From the NCBI RefSeq assembly GCF_000524195.1, contig NW_020170508.1:130315-194314 (forward strand): a stretch of DNA of 64,000 bases, written 5' to 3'. The DNA comes from Echinococcus granulosus. Taxonomy: Eukaryota > Platyhelminthes > Cestoda > Cyclophyllidea > Taeniidae. Position 1 is the first letter of the stretch. The number at the start of each line of letters is the position of its first letter. Made by a program: the position numbers and the translations under genes. Positions 9,501 through 31,792 of the stretch are shown one piece after another. Below the pieces are notes generated by a model. The model saw only the letters and a program-made list of their open reading frames with translations, had not been told where the DNA came from and made no database searches.

Positions 9501-12500
9501 GGTGCTGAATAGCTTTGCCGCGAACGCGGGTACCACTGGCGGTGTTGTTGGTGGTGTCGGTGCAGGTGACAAAAGCAGGGTGGCGCTTGCCAGCGTCATG
9601 GGCTTGTGTCGACTCTCGCCTGCTGGTCTTCGTTACGCCCACGCCCTAGGAATGGACAGTACAGACATTGCTGGACAGTTTTCTGCTTTCCTGATTGGTG
9701 AGTTGAGGAACAAAAAAAGGGGATCATGGATGAATAAATCATAAATCAAAGATGGATAAACATGGAGCTAGGTGGACGGATGAATAATGTGCGAAGCGTC
9801 CTCTCTCCTGCTCTGTTATCCTCTCAGCTCTCTGTCGCCGTCCCGAGGTGATGTTGCGGCTCCGTCAGCCTAGCGCCTTCACCCATCTCGCCATGGGAGA
9901 CACCGCCACCAACGATACTGGTGGTGGGGATGGTTGTGATAGCGACACGAATGGTCACCAATGGAACCCCGACCGTGTGATTGAGATGGATCGCGACGCT
10001 CTGGCCGAGGCCTCCTCGTGGTTCCTTTCACTAGGCTGGCTCAATCGCTCCATGTTTGAGTCCACCTGGAATGCTCTACTGGCAGTTTGCACTCCACCAC
10101 CACCGCCGCCACCGTCTCCATCTTCATCGTTGGATGTGGAGATGGAGGAGAATCCATTTGTGAACAGCAAGGAGGTAGGGAAGGTTTCAATATTAGGTGT
10201 GGGAATTTCCTCGAACTGCCGAAATCGCTGTAACCTCCTGTAAAATCAAAAGCCCCATTTTAATTTGAACTCCTTTTGTAGATTAGCTAATCCAATCTTG
10301 TATTCTATTCCTCCACCCTTCCACGTTCAGGAACTGGTAGAAATAAATCACTGTCGCGTTCTGGGTCTTAATGCTCTAACTCGTCTTCTTCTCAACGCCG
10401 CGCATCGTCCACGACCCGGAGATCCGTTGAACAGCTCACCACTGCATCAACCGCGTCTTTCCCTGCCTCCACAATTCATGCACACTCGGTGGGTCTTATC
10501 ATTGCGTCTTAGTTGAACACACAATCTTATCGCGATTCTGCTGCTTCGTGTAGACTCGGCAGGAGAATTGGTTACGTGTTGAGCCGCCTGGATCAGGAAG
10601 CAAGGACATGGTTCTATGACATTCCCTCGACCAACGCAGTGATTGGTTCCGATGCTGGCAAATCGGAGGAATGCCTGTCCTGGCTCTCCACCAACTTGGA
10701 TCTTGAGCATCCAGCAGACTTGGACTCGGCTGCTAACCAAGTTCCGATCGAGTGCTTGGTGAAGTGGATGCTTCATTCACTTAGTGGTTAGTCAGCAGAC
10801 TGCGGTTTAGCTAAAAGTAATCCTAGCCCTTTCTTAATTACTCTTGTTTCTTCCAGAACCAGTGGGCTTCGAAGCAGACACTATCTTCTCCTGCCTCCAG
10901 TCTCTGCGTTTGGTTCACCACGCATGGCTTCGTCCCCTTGAAGAGCGTCTTCTCAACCGAGCTCGCGGTTTGGGTGAAGCAGGCAGCACCGCTTCAACAT
11001 CTTCACAGCGAAAAAAGTTCGTCCAATTCTTTAAACGTGGTGTTCGATCTTCGTCTTCTCTTGATTCTACTCCTCATCCTCCACTGGCTTTCGGCGAGTC
11101 CATCCTTCTCACTGGGGTTCTATCCAGCGGGGATAAAGCGTTTACAGAGTCCTCAACAGAGGTGGAAAGCGTCGATGAGTCGCTGTTGACAGTTCCAGAG
11201 ATTGTGGCTCCCTCAGATCAGCTGGTACCGTCTCTATCAGTTCTCACTGCAGTGGTCAAATCTGCGGTCCTTTGTAGCGATCTCTTTACCACTAGGGAGC
11301 AGTTTCTCTGGCTCGTTGGTTGCCTGCAAGCCGGTACGTCTTCCCGTAAAGCCGATTAGCTAAGTGAACTTTTCCGAAGAAATTTTGTGTTATAAACCGC
11401 TGATGATACAAATAAGGAGCATGTGACTACTAGGTTAGCTAGAGCCTAATTTGACTCGAGATATGCTTTATGAATTTGTAGTCAAAGTATCAGCATACTA
11501 ATAGTGTTTAAACGTCACCAAACTCGACCAATATTCCAGATCGCTGATTTTGTAAGTAGCATATGTTCTCTCTAGCCCGCCAAAAGCTGCGGAAAATGTT
11601 TGTCTACTGATTACATCAAATAAGTAGCATATTCTGTGCTAGTTTACCAGAACCTGCCACGCATTGAAGAGGGCTTTGAGGCACCAATCTACATTTGGCT
11701 CACCACGGGACTGGCTCGATGCACCGCTGTGCTGGAGGCCACGATGCTGCCTGGGACGGAGTTTGGTGCGATCCCTCCGACAGCACCGACTACGGAGGCA
11801 GAGGAGAGGACGGACGAAGCAGCGACAGTAGCCCCACAGCAGCATCACTCGGCGCCCATTCTCTTGACCGCGAACCTGCAGGCCGCGGTGTCGGTGGCAA
11901 CCGCGGCAATGGGGTCGACAGCCGCGGTGCCACTGCAGGATGCAGGTCTTCGCGCCGCAATGGATCTACTTCAAGCTGCTCTTCTGCTTCGCGCAACGCG
12001 ACATCCTGCGCTACAGCAGCCAACGCTGCTAGCGAATCCACCAACTGGTTCGCCGCTACTCAACTCTTTGTTGATACAGGTGATGAGAGGTCACAAGGAT
12101 GGATTCGATGCTAGTTTAGAATGGGCTGCCAGATGTGTGCATGAATCCATGATGGATGGAAAAGCAAGGGTTGCATAACAATCTAAAACCAGTTTTTTCC
12201 TCTCTTGCAAAGGTCTGTCTCTACCTGGACAGTCGGCTAGATAATCTCTTTGAGTCCGAGGCCACACTGGAGAAACGCTGGTCAACTACAAAAGACAGTG
12301 GCTTTGCTTCTCTGCGAATTGCTGGCAGCGGTGGCAGCAGTAGTGTCGCTAAAATCACCGCCGGGCTTGTCCGAACCGCCTCCACTTCCGGTCGCGGCGT
12401 CAATTCTGCTCTAAACCGGGCAGGTAGGTTGGGGAAAAAAAATCTGTACTGACTCCCTACTTATAACCCCATTTAAGTAGCGCTGATGTCCCTTCCACCT

Positions 12501-14474
12501 CACCAGCCGATATCCCCTTCAAACCGCGTCCACCAACTGAATGGGCGGCGGAATGCACTGCATCGCATCAGTGTACCGTCCTCGCCACTGCCTTCTACAT
12601 CGTCGAGCAGTTCTCTCCGCTGGTAACAAATGAGTCGACTGCTCTTAGTCGACTGATTCCCCGACTCATCAATCACCTTGTCAGGCTGGCTAACGCAATG
12701 CTACGAGACACTTCGCCTGTCTTCACACCGCCAATGCGTCTGGCTGAGGTAACGCCAAGAAGAGGGGCGCGGGAGGGGGGGAGGAAGTTAAACTCGAAAA
12801 TGACTCTTCTGGTTTTCTTTCCTTCGAGGTGTTCAAAAATCATTTCGCAGACACCCAAGCAACCCTAGTGTGCGCGGATTCGGTTGTGGTGGCGTGGACT
12901 TGTGGAATACAGCGACTACTTCTAAGTGGAGTACTTCGGAGGGAGGAATGCGAGGTACCTTTTTGGATGTTGGTTGTCAAACAGTTGGGTGCATTAGAGG
13001 TGTATGGGGGGTCTAACAAACCAGTAGGTGAGAGAAACCGGCATAGTCCGAAATTCACTACTTAGGTCATTCTCCTCTTCCAAGGTGTTGGCCAAGCAGG
13101 CAGCGGAACGCCTATCCTGCGCCAATTCCACGCGTCTTCGTCTACTAGCTCTTAGTCTTCTCACCACCACTCTCTACGTCCTCAACGCCGATTTCCTCTT
13201 GCGTGCATCCCCAGATCGTAGCGTCAGTGCCAATGGTGACGGCGGGATTAGGTCTTCTCTGGATCAACCTTCAACGGACGTGTTGTTGAGCACCTCCACG
13301 GAGTACCTAACCAGTCTCTGGCAGTGCCTTCGTGGGCTCGGCAGCCCTACCAATCGTCCACCTCCCATTGGTTCACACACCTCTCCTCTCGAGGCGCGTT
13401 GCATCTCCCTAAGTCTGAGCAGTTTTCTGGAAGACCTTGGCAGATGCCTTCTAGCTGCCGCATCCTCCCCTTCTCCCTCTTTCTCCACCATTCTGGGAGG
13501 TCTTGTGAACAAAGCGGTGGCGGAGGTGGCGCGTACAGACCAGGCCTACATCCGTCTGGCCACTGCAGTGCTTCGTGCAGCTGTGGTGACCGTTTTTGGT
13601 GTCCAGAGGGGAGCTAAAGTGGCTCGAGAGTGGGTGCTTTTGACACTCCCCTCCATTCTCCACCAGACGTCGCCGAGAGCTCTTCGTTGTCACGGTTATT
13701 GGGTGGCGGCTGTGTGCACTCTGTTGCTCGAATGTGGCACGGAGTTGAATTGTGAGACAATACATTCCATGTCAGTTGCATGCCTTGGTGCGATCCGTCA
13801 CTTTTTCCTTTTCCTTGTGTCTGTTTCGAGACGGCGACTGATAGAATGATGAGGGTATTTGAATTACGGCGTCTTTGACTTCTTTCATGACAGTCCATTC
13901 ACCTCTAAAATGTCCAGAAAGTGCCTAAGGGAGGTTAAAAGTCGTTGCTTAGCTGCGAGTCCTCATTCTTTCTTTTCCTCAAATCGGAAACGATTCACTT
14001 TGGATGTGTATATTGTCTAGCACGCCTTGGAGACCTCGTAGACGATTAAATAGTGTTCCTGGACGTTTCTTGTGGTTGCCTTTTTGTGCCATCCATCACA
14101 ACGATGGCGTTCCTCCATGAAGAACCAAAGTAGTTCGCTTCAACGGAGGTGGGATCTGTTTTCGTTTCCATCTCAGACACAAATTAATCACCGATTAATC
14201 GTTCCCTTCTAGATTAGCCATCAGTCTAGCCCACCTTCCTTCACCTGAGTGGTTCCAGTGGGAGGAAAGGGATGAAGAGAAGCAGTGTCTGGATCTGCTT
14301 CGCGCTGCATCATTCCTCCTCCCGCCATCGTCTTCATCAAGCACTGAAGATGGTGGATTCAGAGATCACTTTCTCGATATTCTCCGCACCGCTGCTGCTG
14401 CCCCCAACTCTTTGGAACCCGGTGCAACTGCGGACGGTCTGGCAGGCATCTGCGAGGCGATGGATAAGATCTAG
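3577..14474 (+). CDS. HTT: Huntingtin, C-terminal ~60% (29 exons seen, 5' part outside window)
   Basis: Huntingtin is a very large HEAT-repeat scaffold for vesicle transport, ciliogenesis and selective autophagy. Exons: 3577-3765, 4219-4321, 4395-4573, 4608-4769, 5004-5204, 5278-5474, 5515-5692, 5776-5973, 6041-6192, 6373-6548, 6621-6655, 6727-7083, 7152-7220, 7360-7590, 7751-8154, 8634-8689, 8760-8911, 8991-9168, 9329-9697, 9828-10174, 10331-10488, 10554-10786, 10857-11333, 11643-12079, 12213-12423, 12507-12748, 12829-12954, 13085-13818, 14213-14474. They total 2270 codons plus stop. Matches to human huntingtin run in order: LLRALFGTNLTS (human LLKTLFGTNLAS), IRLFEPLV, LGWLNRSMFESTWNALL, SDLFTTREQF, TAFYIVEQF, AREWVLLTL. 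The first visible exon corresponds to about human residue 1290. It is longer than the human segment (about 1850 aa) because of low-complexity insertions, including seven prolines at 10094-10114. Odd: exon 7152 ends CAG AGA TAG before its only GT. The last two exon junctions rest on phase alone. Confidence 0.88.
8461..8476. repeat. Palindrome GTCAC-N6-GTGAC, copy 1
   Basis: GTCACATATATGTGAC is a perfect 16-bp palindrome inside the huntingtin intron 8155-8633. It is one of five exact GTCAC-N6-GTGAC copies in the window; four of them share the inner NNATRT. Confidence 0.6.
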
Positions 14475-14563
14475 TCGATTGTATGCGCGTTCGTGTTTTT
14501 CCTTACCTGTGATGACTACTATTTTTGCCATTTTCTTTTTCCTTCTTGACGTCTGTGTGGTTG

Positions 14564-14569
14564 AATAAA
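14564..14569 (+). terminator. Polyadenylation signal AATAAA, huntingtin
   Basis: AATAAA lies about 90 bp after the huntingtin TAG (14472-14474). It is the first canonical signal downstream. Confidence 0.55.
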
Positions 14570-15791
14570 TCTCAAATGACATTTGTGATGTAAACTTCTT
14601 GTCACTCCATTGGTCTTGCTGAAGTAAATCAGCTTTTGCTCCTAGCAATGCGGTGAGTGCAATCGTCAATCGGATCAGCGGTGTCCGCGATCTCGGCCTC
14701 ACCTTTGGCCTCTTTCGGTTGGCGGGGAGGGGATCACTTTGTGATCCATGCCAAATCGTTGATCACCACGCCGTATGTCCCCCGCGTTCATTGGCTGTTC
14801 ATACTCGCGCCTCGCTGAATACGTCGTTATTCGGCGGTTAGAAGCCTCCTTGCTGGTGCATAAATCCAGCAAGCAGAATTGTTTTTTAGAAAGACTCCGC
14901 CACTTCCGCCATCCATCGGATTCGTCCCATACCTCCAGGTGTAGGTCGCTTTGAACCGATTGTTCCAGAAGGGAGGGGTAAGGGGAGACAAATGGGGAAT
15001 TTGTTTGTAAGGCGGGACTGGAAACAGACTCTAGAAAACGACCTCGAGTAAACTGTGAGTGCTTCCATCTCTTGAATTCCGTGACAATTTAAGTTTTTCC
15101 AGAAGACTGACCAACTTAACTGCCCTATACTATTCATCCTTCTCTCCGTCTGTTCAACCGTCCATCTGACTCCCGCCAACCTCCAAGCGGTCGACTTGTG
15201 CGTCTTTCGTGAACAAAACAGAACACCATTCGGACGAAAAAAAGAATGCCATTCGCTCATCTCACTTGTACCCTCAAGATGGTAGATCCTCTGTGAGGCC
15301 ATAATGTCGCCACTTCCAGACCTGTCCATCCGATCGTCAAGTGGTGAAGCAAGGAACATCCCAACTTGGGTTTCCATGAGACTCGAGTCTTTTAACAAAC
15401 CCTGTCGCTGTTGAACAAATTAAACTGGAAGGTGGAACGCGTTCTCTGTCAAACCTCGACGTACCTCGGGCAGTATCCATCAACTAAATCGACTCGGAGT
15501 AGTCCACAGTGAAGATGTGGCGGGTGGGAACTAACCGAAATCTACGATGCAGAAGGCGGTGCCTGATCTTCCTCACCCTGGAAGTAGATTCAGGGAGTGC
15601 CCAGAAAGACTCTCACGACACAAGATGGAGGCTAGCAGACACATCAAGCCTTTTCGGTGCCTGGCGATTCGACCTCCACTACAGAAGCACGAGGCTCTCA
15701 CTTCCAGACTCCAGCACCTCATCAGCGCCTGCTAGGATAAGCCCTTCTGCTGAACAACGCCAACAAAGAGGTTTAATAAATCTCACTCCGC

Positions 15792-15797
15792 TTTATT
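15792..15797 (-). terminator. Polyadenylation signal AATAAA, SPT16
   Basis: TTTATT on the + strand is AATAAA on the - strand, about 135 bp past the SPT16 stop at 15933. No closer canonical signal was seen. Confidence 0.55.
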
Positions 15798-15932
15798 ACC
15801 CAATAAAATCGACACTTGGTTTAGTATGAACAAGCAAACAGGCGGAGGAGACCCACTGCGCCTCGGTCTGTCACATACACAGTACACAAAGAGGGGGTGG
15901 AAGCGATACAAAGGGAGGACAAACCTGTCTTC

Positions 15933-26533
<10,601 letters not shown>

Positions 26534-28342
26534 ATTTTGATTTTACGAACAGGGCGCCGAACTCAATATGCTAACCCGACAAATTTTTTGTCCAATCAAC
26601 TTCCAGTATATGTGCCACCTATAGAGGCTGAAGTTTAGTAAAGGAAAAGCGCAAAAGAATGACTTCCTCATTTGAAAACATGGCATTGTAATATTTGTCA
26701 AAAAACTCCTAACAATAGGCATATCGCTCCTCCTGATAGATGCTCCTGGTTTGATGCTGGTAATACCAACTACTTTTCTACGATAAAAATAAAAGAAACT
26801 GCATCCTAAATCATAAACTGAAACAGGGCCTAGCATGCGCTAAAAAAGGATACAGACTATATAATGCCGCAAGAGGCCTTAAGATACCAAAATGTAGCTA
26901 TTAAAACACAGGATTGTGCTTTGGACGATTTAAACCGAGTGATGGAGAGATAGCCGCCTAAAATTCTTAAAATAATAGCTTTTCTGTTTTTACCTAGGTA
27001 AAGTTTTATTTTTTGACAAACATTTACCCTCATGATATGTTGAAACCGCTTGACATAAAGCAATGCGAATAAAACATTAGAATTTTTCTTGTTTAGGAAG
27101 TAGTAAAACAGCACGATTTAAATGCATCAAAAGTGTAGTTGCAGCTCTTTGGTACTCTACTGAAAGTGGGGGAGGCTACAGTTTTGGAGCAGAATTCGTA
27201 TATTCGACATGCAGAATGTATTAAGGCCACCGGAGTGGCCTGGAGGTCAGCCCACCTGGCGAGGTGCAATAGTCAACAGAAAGTAGCCCTTTGCCGAAAT
27301 CGACTGGTAAGCAAACGGTTTTTGTACAATTGTGATACTTTTAGAGCCCTTGACGATAAGTAGAAAAACGTTAGTGCTAAGAAAACAGCCTTACCTGAAT
27401 TTGATAATCATTTGTTGAAAAAAAACAACTCATTGTACGAATTAGTTGTTTGCAAAGAAGATCTAGAGTACATTTTACCCTACACGAACCATCACTTAGG
27501 AACCCTCATTTTCTAAACATGTAGGTACATTATCCAGAAGTGCATGTTACCTTTTTTTAGTTTTAATTATAGGTCACTTAATGTATAAAACTTTGATGTG
27601 TCGGTATGCAGTAAATAACAATATGGGTCTATTGTGTTAAGTTATTTACAAAAATTGTATAAAGTGGCGCGTGATCAGAACCTTGCGTCTGGCCATTGGT
27701 GGTGTGGGTTATGGAATATCGGCTTCTTCATATTTACTTGGCTGATGGACTCTAAGTTTTGTTTACTGCAAATAAGAGTTTTCTGTCATCAATGTATTCA
27801 CCTGTTTTAATCCCACGAAAAGTTGTGTGTTTAGTCGTGCATGTCTAATTTGGAAAGGTACTTCTGATTCTTCACATCCCTTAATCATAGTTTCTTATGC
27901 ATGACTGACATCTTTGTCCATATAGGCCTTGCTCTTTTTTTTCGCTACTACGTTTGCATGTGACTAGTACTTGACAAGTGTACAACACTTTTATGCCCAG
28001 CATTTTCCTTACCGCCTTTTTAATAGTGTATAGCCTTGGAGACTTCAAGGTTCTTGTTATCCATGTAGTTGAAAATCTTCTTTGTGGATTTTGTCTGAGT
28101 TGTATTTACCCTCGCTTTTTTTTAGACAAAGTTTTTAACCTGTAATTTTTCCTTTTATGGTGCTCAGTAATCTGTAGATCTGTTTGGGTTTCATTTTCTT
28201 AACGAAACCATTTTTCATGTACCATGCTCTTAGAAATTTTGTGTACGCAGTTGTTGTACCTTTTATCTCATCTTTACTCACAGTTTCGTTTTTAAACCAC
28301 ATTTTCAGTGCGTTCGAAAAGTGAAGCTTTTTAAGCGTTACG
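26534..28342. other. Divergent intergenic region, SPT16 and HTATSF1
   Basis: 1.8 kb between the SPT16 start (-) and the HTATSF1 start (+). It is visibly richer in A+T than the flanking exons and must contain both promoters. The - strand stays open at 28135-28368 and encodes, from an internal Met, about 55 lysine/aromatic-rich residues (AYTKFLRAWYMKNGF). That pattern is vaguely like the C-terminal module of D5-type helicase-primases. Similar but broken open stretches continue on the - strand towards 27700 with stops in each frame. This may be a decayed mobile element or chance; I cannot decide. Confidence 0.35.
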
Positions 28343-31300
28343 ATGTCGTCGGCGATCCGAGAATCCAATGAGGAGTTTGAAGATCAGTTTCGACTTCAAC
28401 AGGAGGCTGCCGAGCGTGAAAAGCTCGCTGGTAGTCAGACCAAAAAAACACGCGTCGATGATGATGGTACTGTAATGGAATGGGACGAGGAGAAGCGGGC
28501 ATGGTTCCCGAAAATCGATGACGATTTTATTGCATCTTATCAGATGAACTTTGGTGTGCAAAACGAACAAGAGAGTGCCCACACAGCTTGGCGCCAATTT
28601 GCCGCCCAAGTCGAAAAGTTAAAGGCCGAACGGGGGGATGAGGATGAGGAAGTGAAAAAGGCTGTTGCTTCTCTGGGTGAATACTATCGGTCGCCTGCTT
28701 ATAGGGCTTGGTACGATGAGTACCAAAAGCGGCAGGAAGATGCGAAAGAAGAGGAACGAGTGCGTCTTGAAACGAAACATCGGCCGCAAAAGGTCGTGGA
28801 AGTTTCAGCAGATGATGCCTTGAAACGCGCTGAAGAGGAACAGAGGCTAGGTGTCCCGATCGCCAAATCGGAGACGGAAAAAGTAAAGGCTACTCAACCG
28901 GAGGGAGAAACCTCCTCAGACGGTCATTCAAGGAAGAGGAAGAAGAAGGGTGCCCCAGAGTGGTATGAGGTAAACCAGTAGTAGCTCAACACCCCTTCCT
29001 TTAGATAACCGACGATAAGAACACCCATGTTTACGTGTCAGGTCTTCCGTCAACCATAACGGAGGCAGAATTCACGGCTTTGATGTCCAAATGTGGCATA
29101 ATTATGAACGATCCGTTGACGGATAAGTTGAGGATTAAATTGTACCGTGACGAGGAGGGTAAACCCAAGGGTGACGGTCGTTGCTGCTACATTAAGGTGC
29201 GTCGTGCGAAAACACTATCACCTTTATTAAATGAAAGTGAAAATGGTCTTTTGATCCCAACATTAACCTTTAGATTGAATCAGTTGACCTAGCGCTGCAG
29301 ATATTGGATGGACTGCAATACGAACCCGGCTACATTCTACATGTGGAACGTGCGAAATTCCAACCCAAAAAGGATTTTGACTATACCAAACATCGTCGGT
29401 TAACGGCAAAGGAGAAGAAGAAATTTAAGCAGAAGCAGGAAAAGTGAGTGTGCAGCGCATCACACTAGCTCCTTAAAGATGAAATGCCCCCGTTGGAGCT
29501 GATAGGTACATCTTTTTAGCCTCTTTAAGTGGAAACCGGATGCAAATAAACTCATCCGGGGCAAGAAGGAACGTGTAATCATCCTACGAAGCGTCTTCGA
29601 CGAGAAAGACCTTGGAGTAGGTTAAACAGATGTAATTTTATTTTTTTGCCTTCTTAATTTAGCAGTGATTTCTTAGGAATTGAGACGGGAGAGGTAAGAA
29701 TAGAGGTAGTAGCCTTGAATTCCAATCCCACATGGTCGTTTTCAAGTTATTTTGTGTAAGATATGTCGCTATTTGGAGATTACGGGGGCTTTTGGAGTCG
29801 AGCATAAAAGTGGTCCGGTGTTGTGGCATCAAACCAATGCCTTACAGCCGTTCTGGTAATCTTAATAGAGTAGACATTTCATAAGTCCTCGTGCGACATT
29901 GTCAACAACAAGGAAGGGCCGAGGAATAATTCTCTCTCCACGGTTCGAAAGTGTTCTCTACTAATTTCAAAATGGAGGAGAGCAGCTTATTCCTGGTGCA
30001 GTGGTTTTGAAAAATTGCTTATTTGTTAGGCCCTTACTGTATTGCTTTCTCCTGCCCCCCCCCTCCCCTACAGCTGGACGTCAGCCTTATTCCGGAGATT
30101 CGAGAGCGCGTGCGGACTCAGTGCGCCAAAGTGGGTGTTATCAAGAAGATTGTTGTCTACGATGTGAGTTTACTTTTCTTCCTTTTCACCGCCCTCTATA
30201 TCAGGCAAACATGGATTGTTACTCTGCTGGTTTGAATGCCTATACTTTTAGTTGATGAGGAAATTCAAGTCGAGAATTTGGGTTGGTTCAGTAGATAATA
30301 ATTTCCACCAAACGTTGTTATTTATGCGTCGAGGGTGTCTGAAATTAACAATTTATGCGATTTATAGTCTTTCTTTGGTCTAGAGTCCAGCATTGTTGAA
30401 TGAAGGGAATTTGTTTTGCTAATCTCCACATTTGACCTAAACTAACCTGTTGAATGATGTATCTTTGAACGAGGCCGTTAAACACCTTTTTTGACGTCTG
30501 GATTATCCCTGGAAGGTGTTATAACTCAGAGAAGAGCTGTACGATTAGTAGCATAGAAGTGGCAAGAGCTGAGCTGCCGTTTCGGACTTCCGGTAGTCCA
30601 CAAAGGTCCTACCGACTGGGCAATCAAGTATCCCTTTGAAGTCTGAGAGGGCGAAACTAGAATCTAGGGTCCAGAAAGGTTAACAATATTAGTGGAGCCT
30701 ATTCAACTTGAAATAACTAATCAAGTGTTTTTTTGCCCCAACTTGTAACAGACCAATCAAATCGCCGTCCTCTGGCCTGGCTTTATAGAGTGTTCCGAGC
30801 GGTCCGATTAAAATTTTTTTCTCGACCACTCCACCTTGAAAGAGGCTAGTCAAAGGAACAAGTATAAGATCGAGGAGCCAGACTAGTGATCTGCAGGAAA
30901 ATCGTTATTCATTGGTATTTTGTGATGTGAAAACAAATTGGAATCAAGTAACATCTCTCAAAGTCGACCTCGTCTTCCTTTTCACTTTGTTATAGACCAA
31001 TCCTGAAGGTGTAGTCTCAGTAACCTTTAGCACACCAGAGGAGGCAGACGTAGCGGTGGGCTTTCTGGACAAGGCTCTCTTCACCTACCGAGCACCAGCT
31101 GTCGAAGGCGCCAATGACAGTGGAGGTCAGCGGACTCGACAGCTGCGCGTCGAGCGATGGGATGGGCGCGAGCGTTTTGATAAGTGTGGCGAAAGTGCAG
31201 AGGCAGAGGCAGAGCGGTTGGAACGGTGGAATCGATTCATTGGTGAAGATCCCGATGCTGACGATGGCGACGGAGACGGTAGTGAGAGGTCTGGTGTTGA

Positions 31301-31373
31301 TGATGTTGAAGCAACGGATACGGATGAAGAGCTGGAGGCGAGGTGTGGTGATTCGGGTGCAGAAACGGAGTGA
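28343..31373 (+). CDS. HTATSF1: Tat-SF1/Cus2 homologue, splicing-elongation factor (6 exons, 517 aa)
   Basis: Tat-SF1/Cus2 assists U2 snRNP (SF3B1 binding) and links transcription elongation with splicing in the nucleus. Exons: 28343-28969, 29005-29196, 29274-29443, 29520-29616, 30074-30163, 30996-31373; total 1554 nt, one frame. The N-terminal region has the family signature EWDEEKRAWFPKIDDDFIA. RRM1 is at about residues 216-298 (VYVSGLPSTITEAEF, KGDGRCCYIK). A lysine-rich linker follows (KEKKKFKQKQEK, KWKPDANK). The second RRM, a U2AF-homology motif, is at about 347-425 (RVIILRSVF, IREDLR-like IRERVRTQC, VVSVTFSTPEEAD). Then comes RVERWDGRERF and a short acidic tail. Human Tat-SF1 is 755 aa with a much longer acidic C-terminus, so this copy is tail-shortened. 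Odd: the UHM Arg-X-Phe motif (human RWF) reads A419-L-F421, followed by an insertion. The start ATG 28343 aligns with the family N-terminus. Confidence 0.93.
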
Positions 31374-31433
31374 TTTGAGCAGTCGCAATGTAAAAAGGAA
31401 TACGATAAATGAGTCTGATCTATTTTAAGTTCC

Positions 31434-31792
31434 TTATTTATTGTTCAGGCTGCATATTGGAGTGTGTATTCTCCTATTCAGGGGCTTCTTCCTTTTCGAA
31501 AAGTCGTAGTGATAGGGCGTCTTCCTGTGTGGACTCCATTGAATATCGAAATTTGGTGTTGATATTCTGGCTACTATAAGCTTGGTAGACGAGGAGAAAT
31601 GGTTGCAAACCCATTGAGGAATTTTTATCTTGGGGTGTGAGTGGGTAGCGCGATTGGCAGAGCTAGCTCGGTTTGGTGCCGAGGTGGAGGCGGCTTCTCC
31701 TCTATAAGTGCTGGCCTTACTGAACAATCGCTCGAAGAGGTTAGCATCAGCAACAAGGGGAACAGGTAGGATTCTTCCAGTGTAAAAAACGG
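31434..31792 (-). CDS. Candidate terminal exon of an unknown gene, convergent with HTATSF1
   Basis: On the - strand, TTATTTCAG (a good acceptor, ending at about 31793) is followed by about 118 open codons to TAA at 31434-31436. The stop is preceded by codons AAT AAA, which double as a polyadenylation signal (31437-31442). The open stretch lacks low complexity and ends with basic and proline-containing segments (SPHRKTPYHYDFSKRKKPLNRR). The stop lies only 60 bp from the HTATSF1 stop. I found no matching upstream exon and recognise no family. The frame beyond the acceptor continues open to 31943, so this could be chance. Confidence 0.25.

Larger units (their letters stand above)
14475..15932. 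other. Convergent intergenic region, HTT and SPT16
   Basis: The two stop codons face each other across 1458 bp. AATAAA at 14564-14569 (+) is the likely huntingtin poly(A) signal. For SPT16, TTTATT at 15792-15797 is an AATAAA on the - strand. Two more + strand AATAAA signals lie at 15775-15780 and 15802-15807. A short + ORF at 15547-15735 (62 codons) ends 40 bp before the first of these, but I recognise nothing in it. A 170-codon - strand ORF at 14886-15398 shows no domain and probably lies beyond the SPT16 3' end. Confidence 0.5.

Noticed and set aside
14886..15398. 170-codon - strand ORF downstream of SPT16
   Set aside because: It lies beyond the SPT16 poly(A) signal and has no recognisable motif or splice context.
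27423..27451. Inverted repeat AAACAACT...AGTTGTTT
   Set aside because: Eight-bp arms with a 13-nt spacer in AT-rich DNA are expected by chance, and no copies were seen elsewhere.
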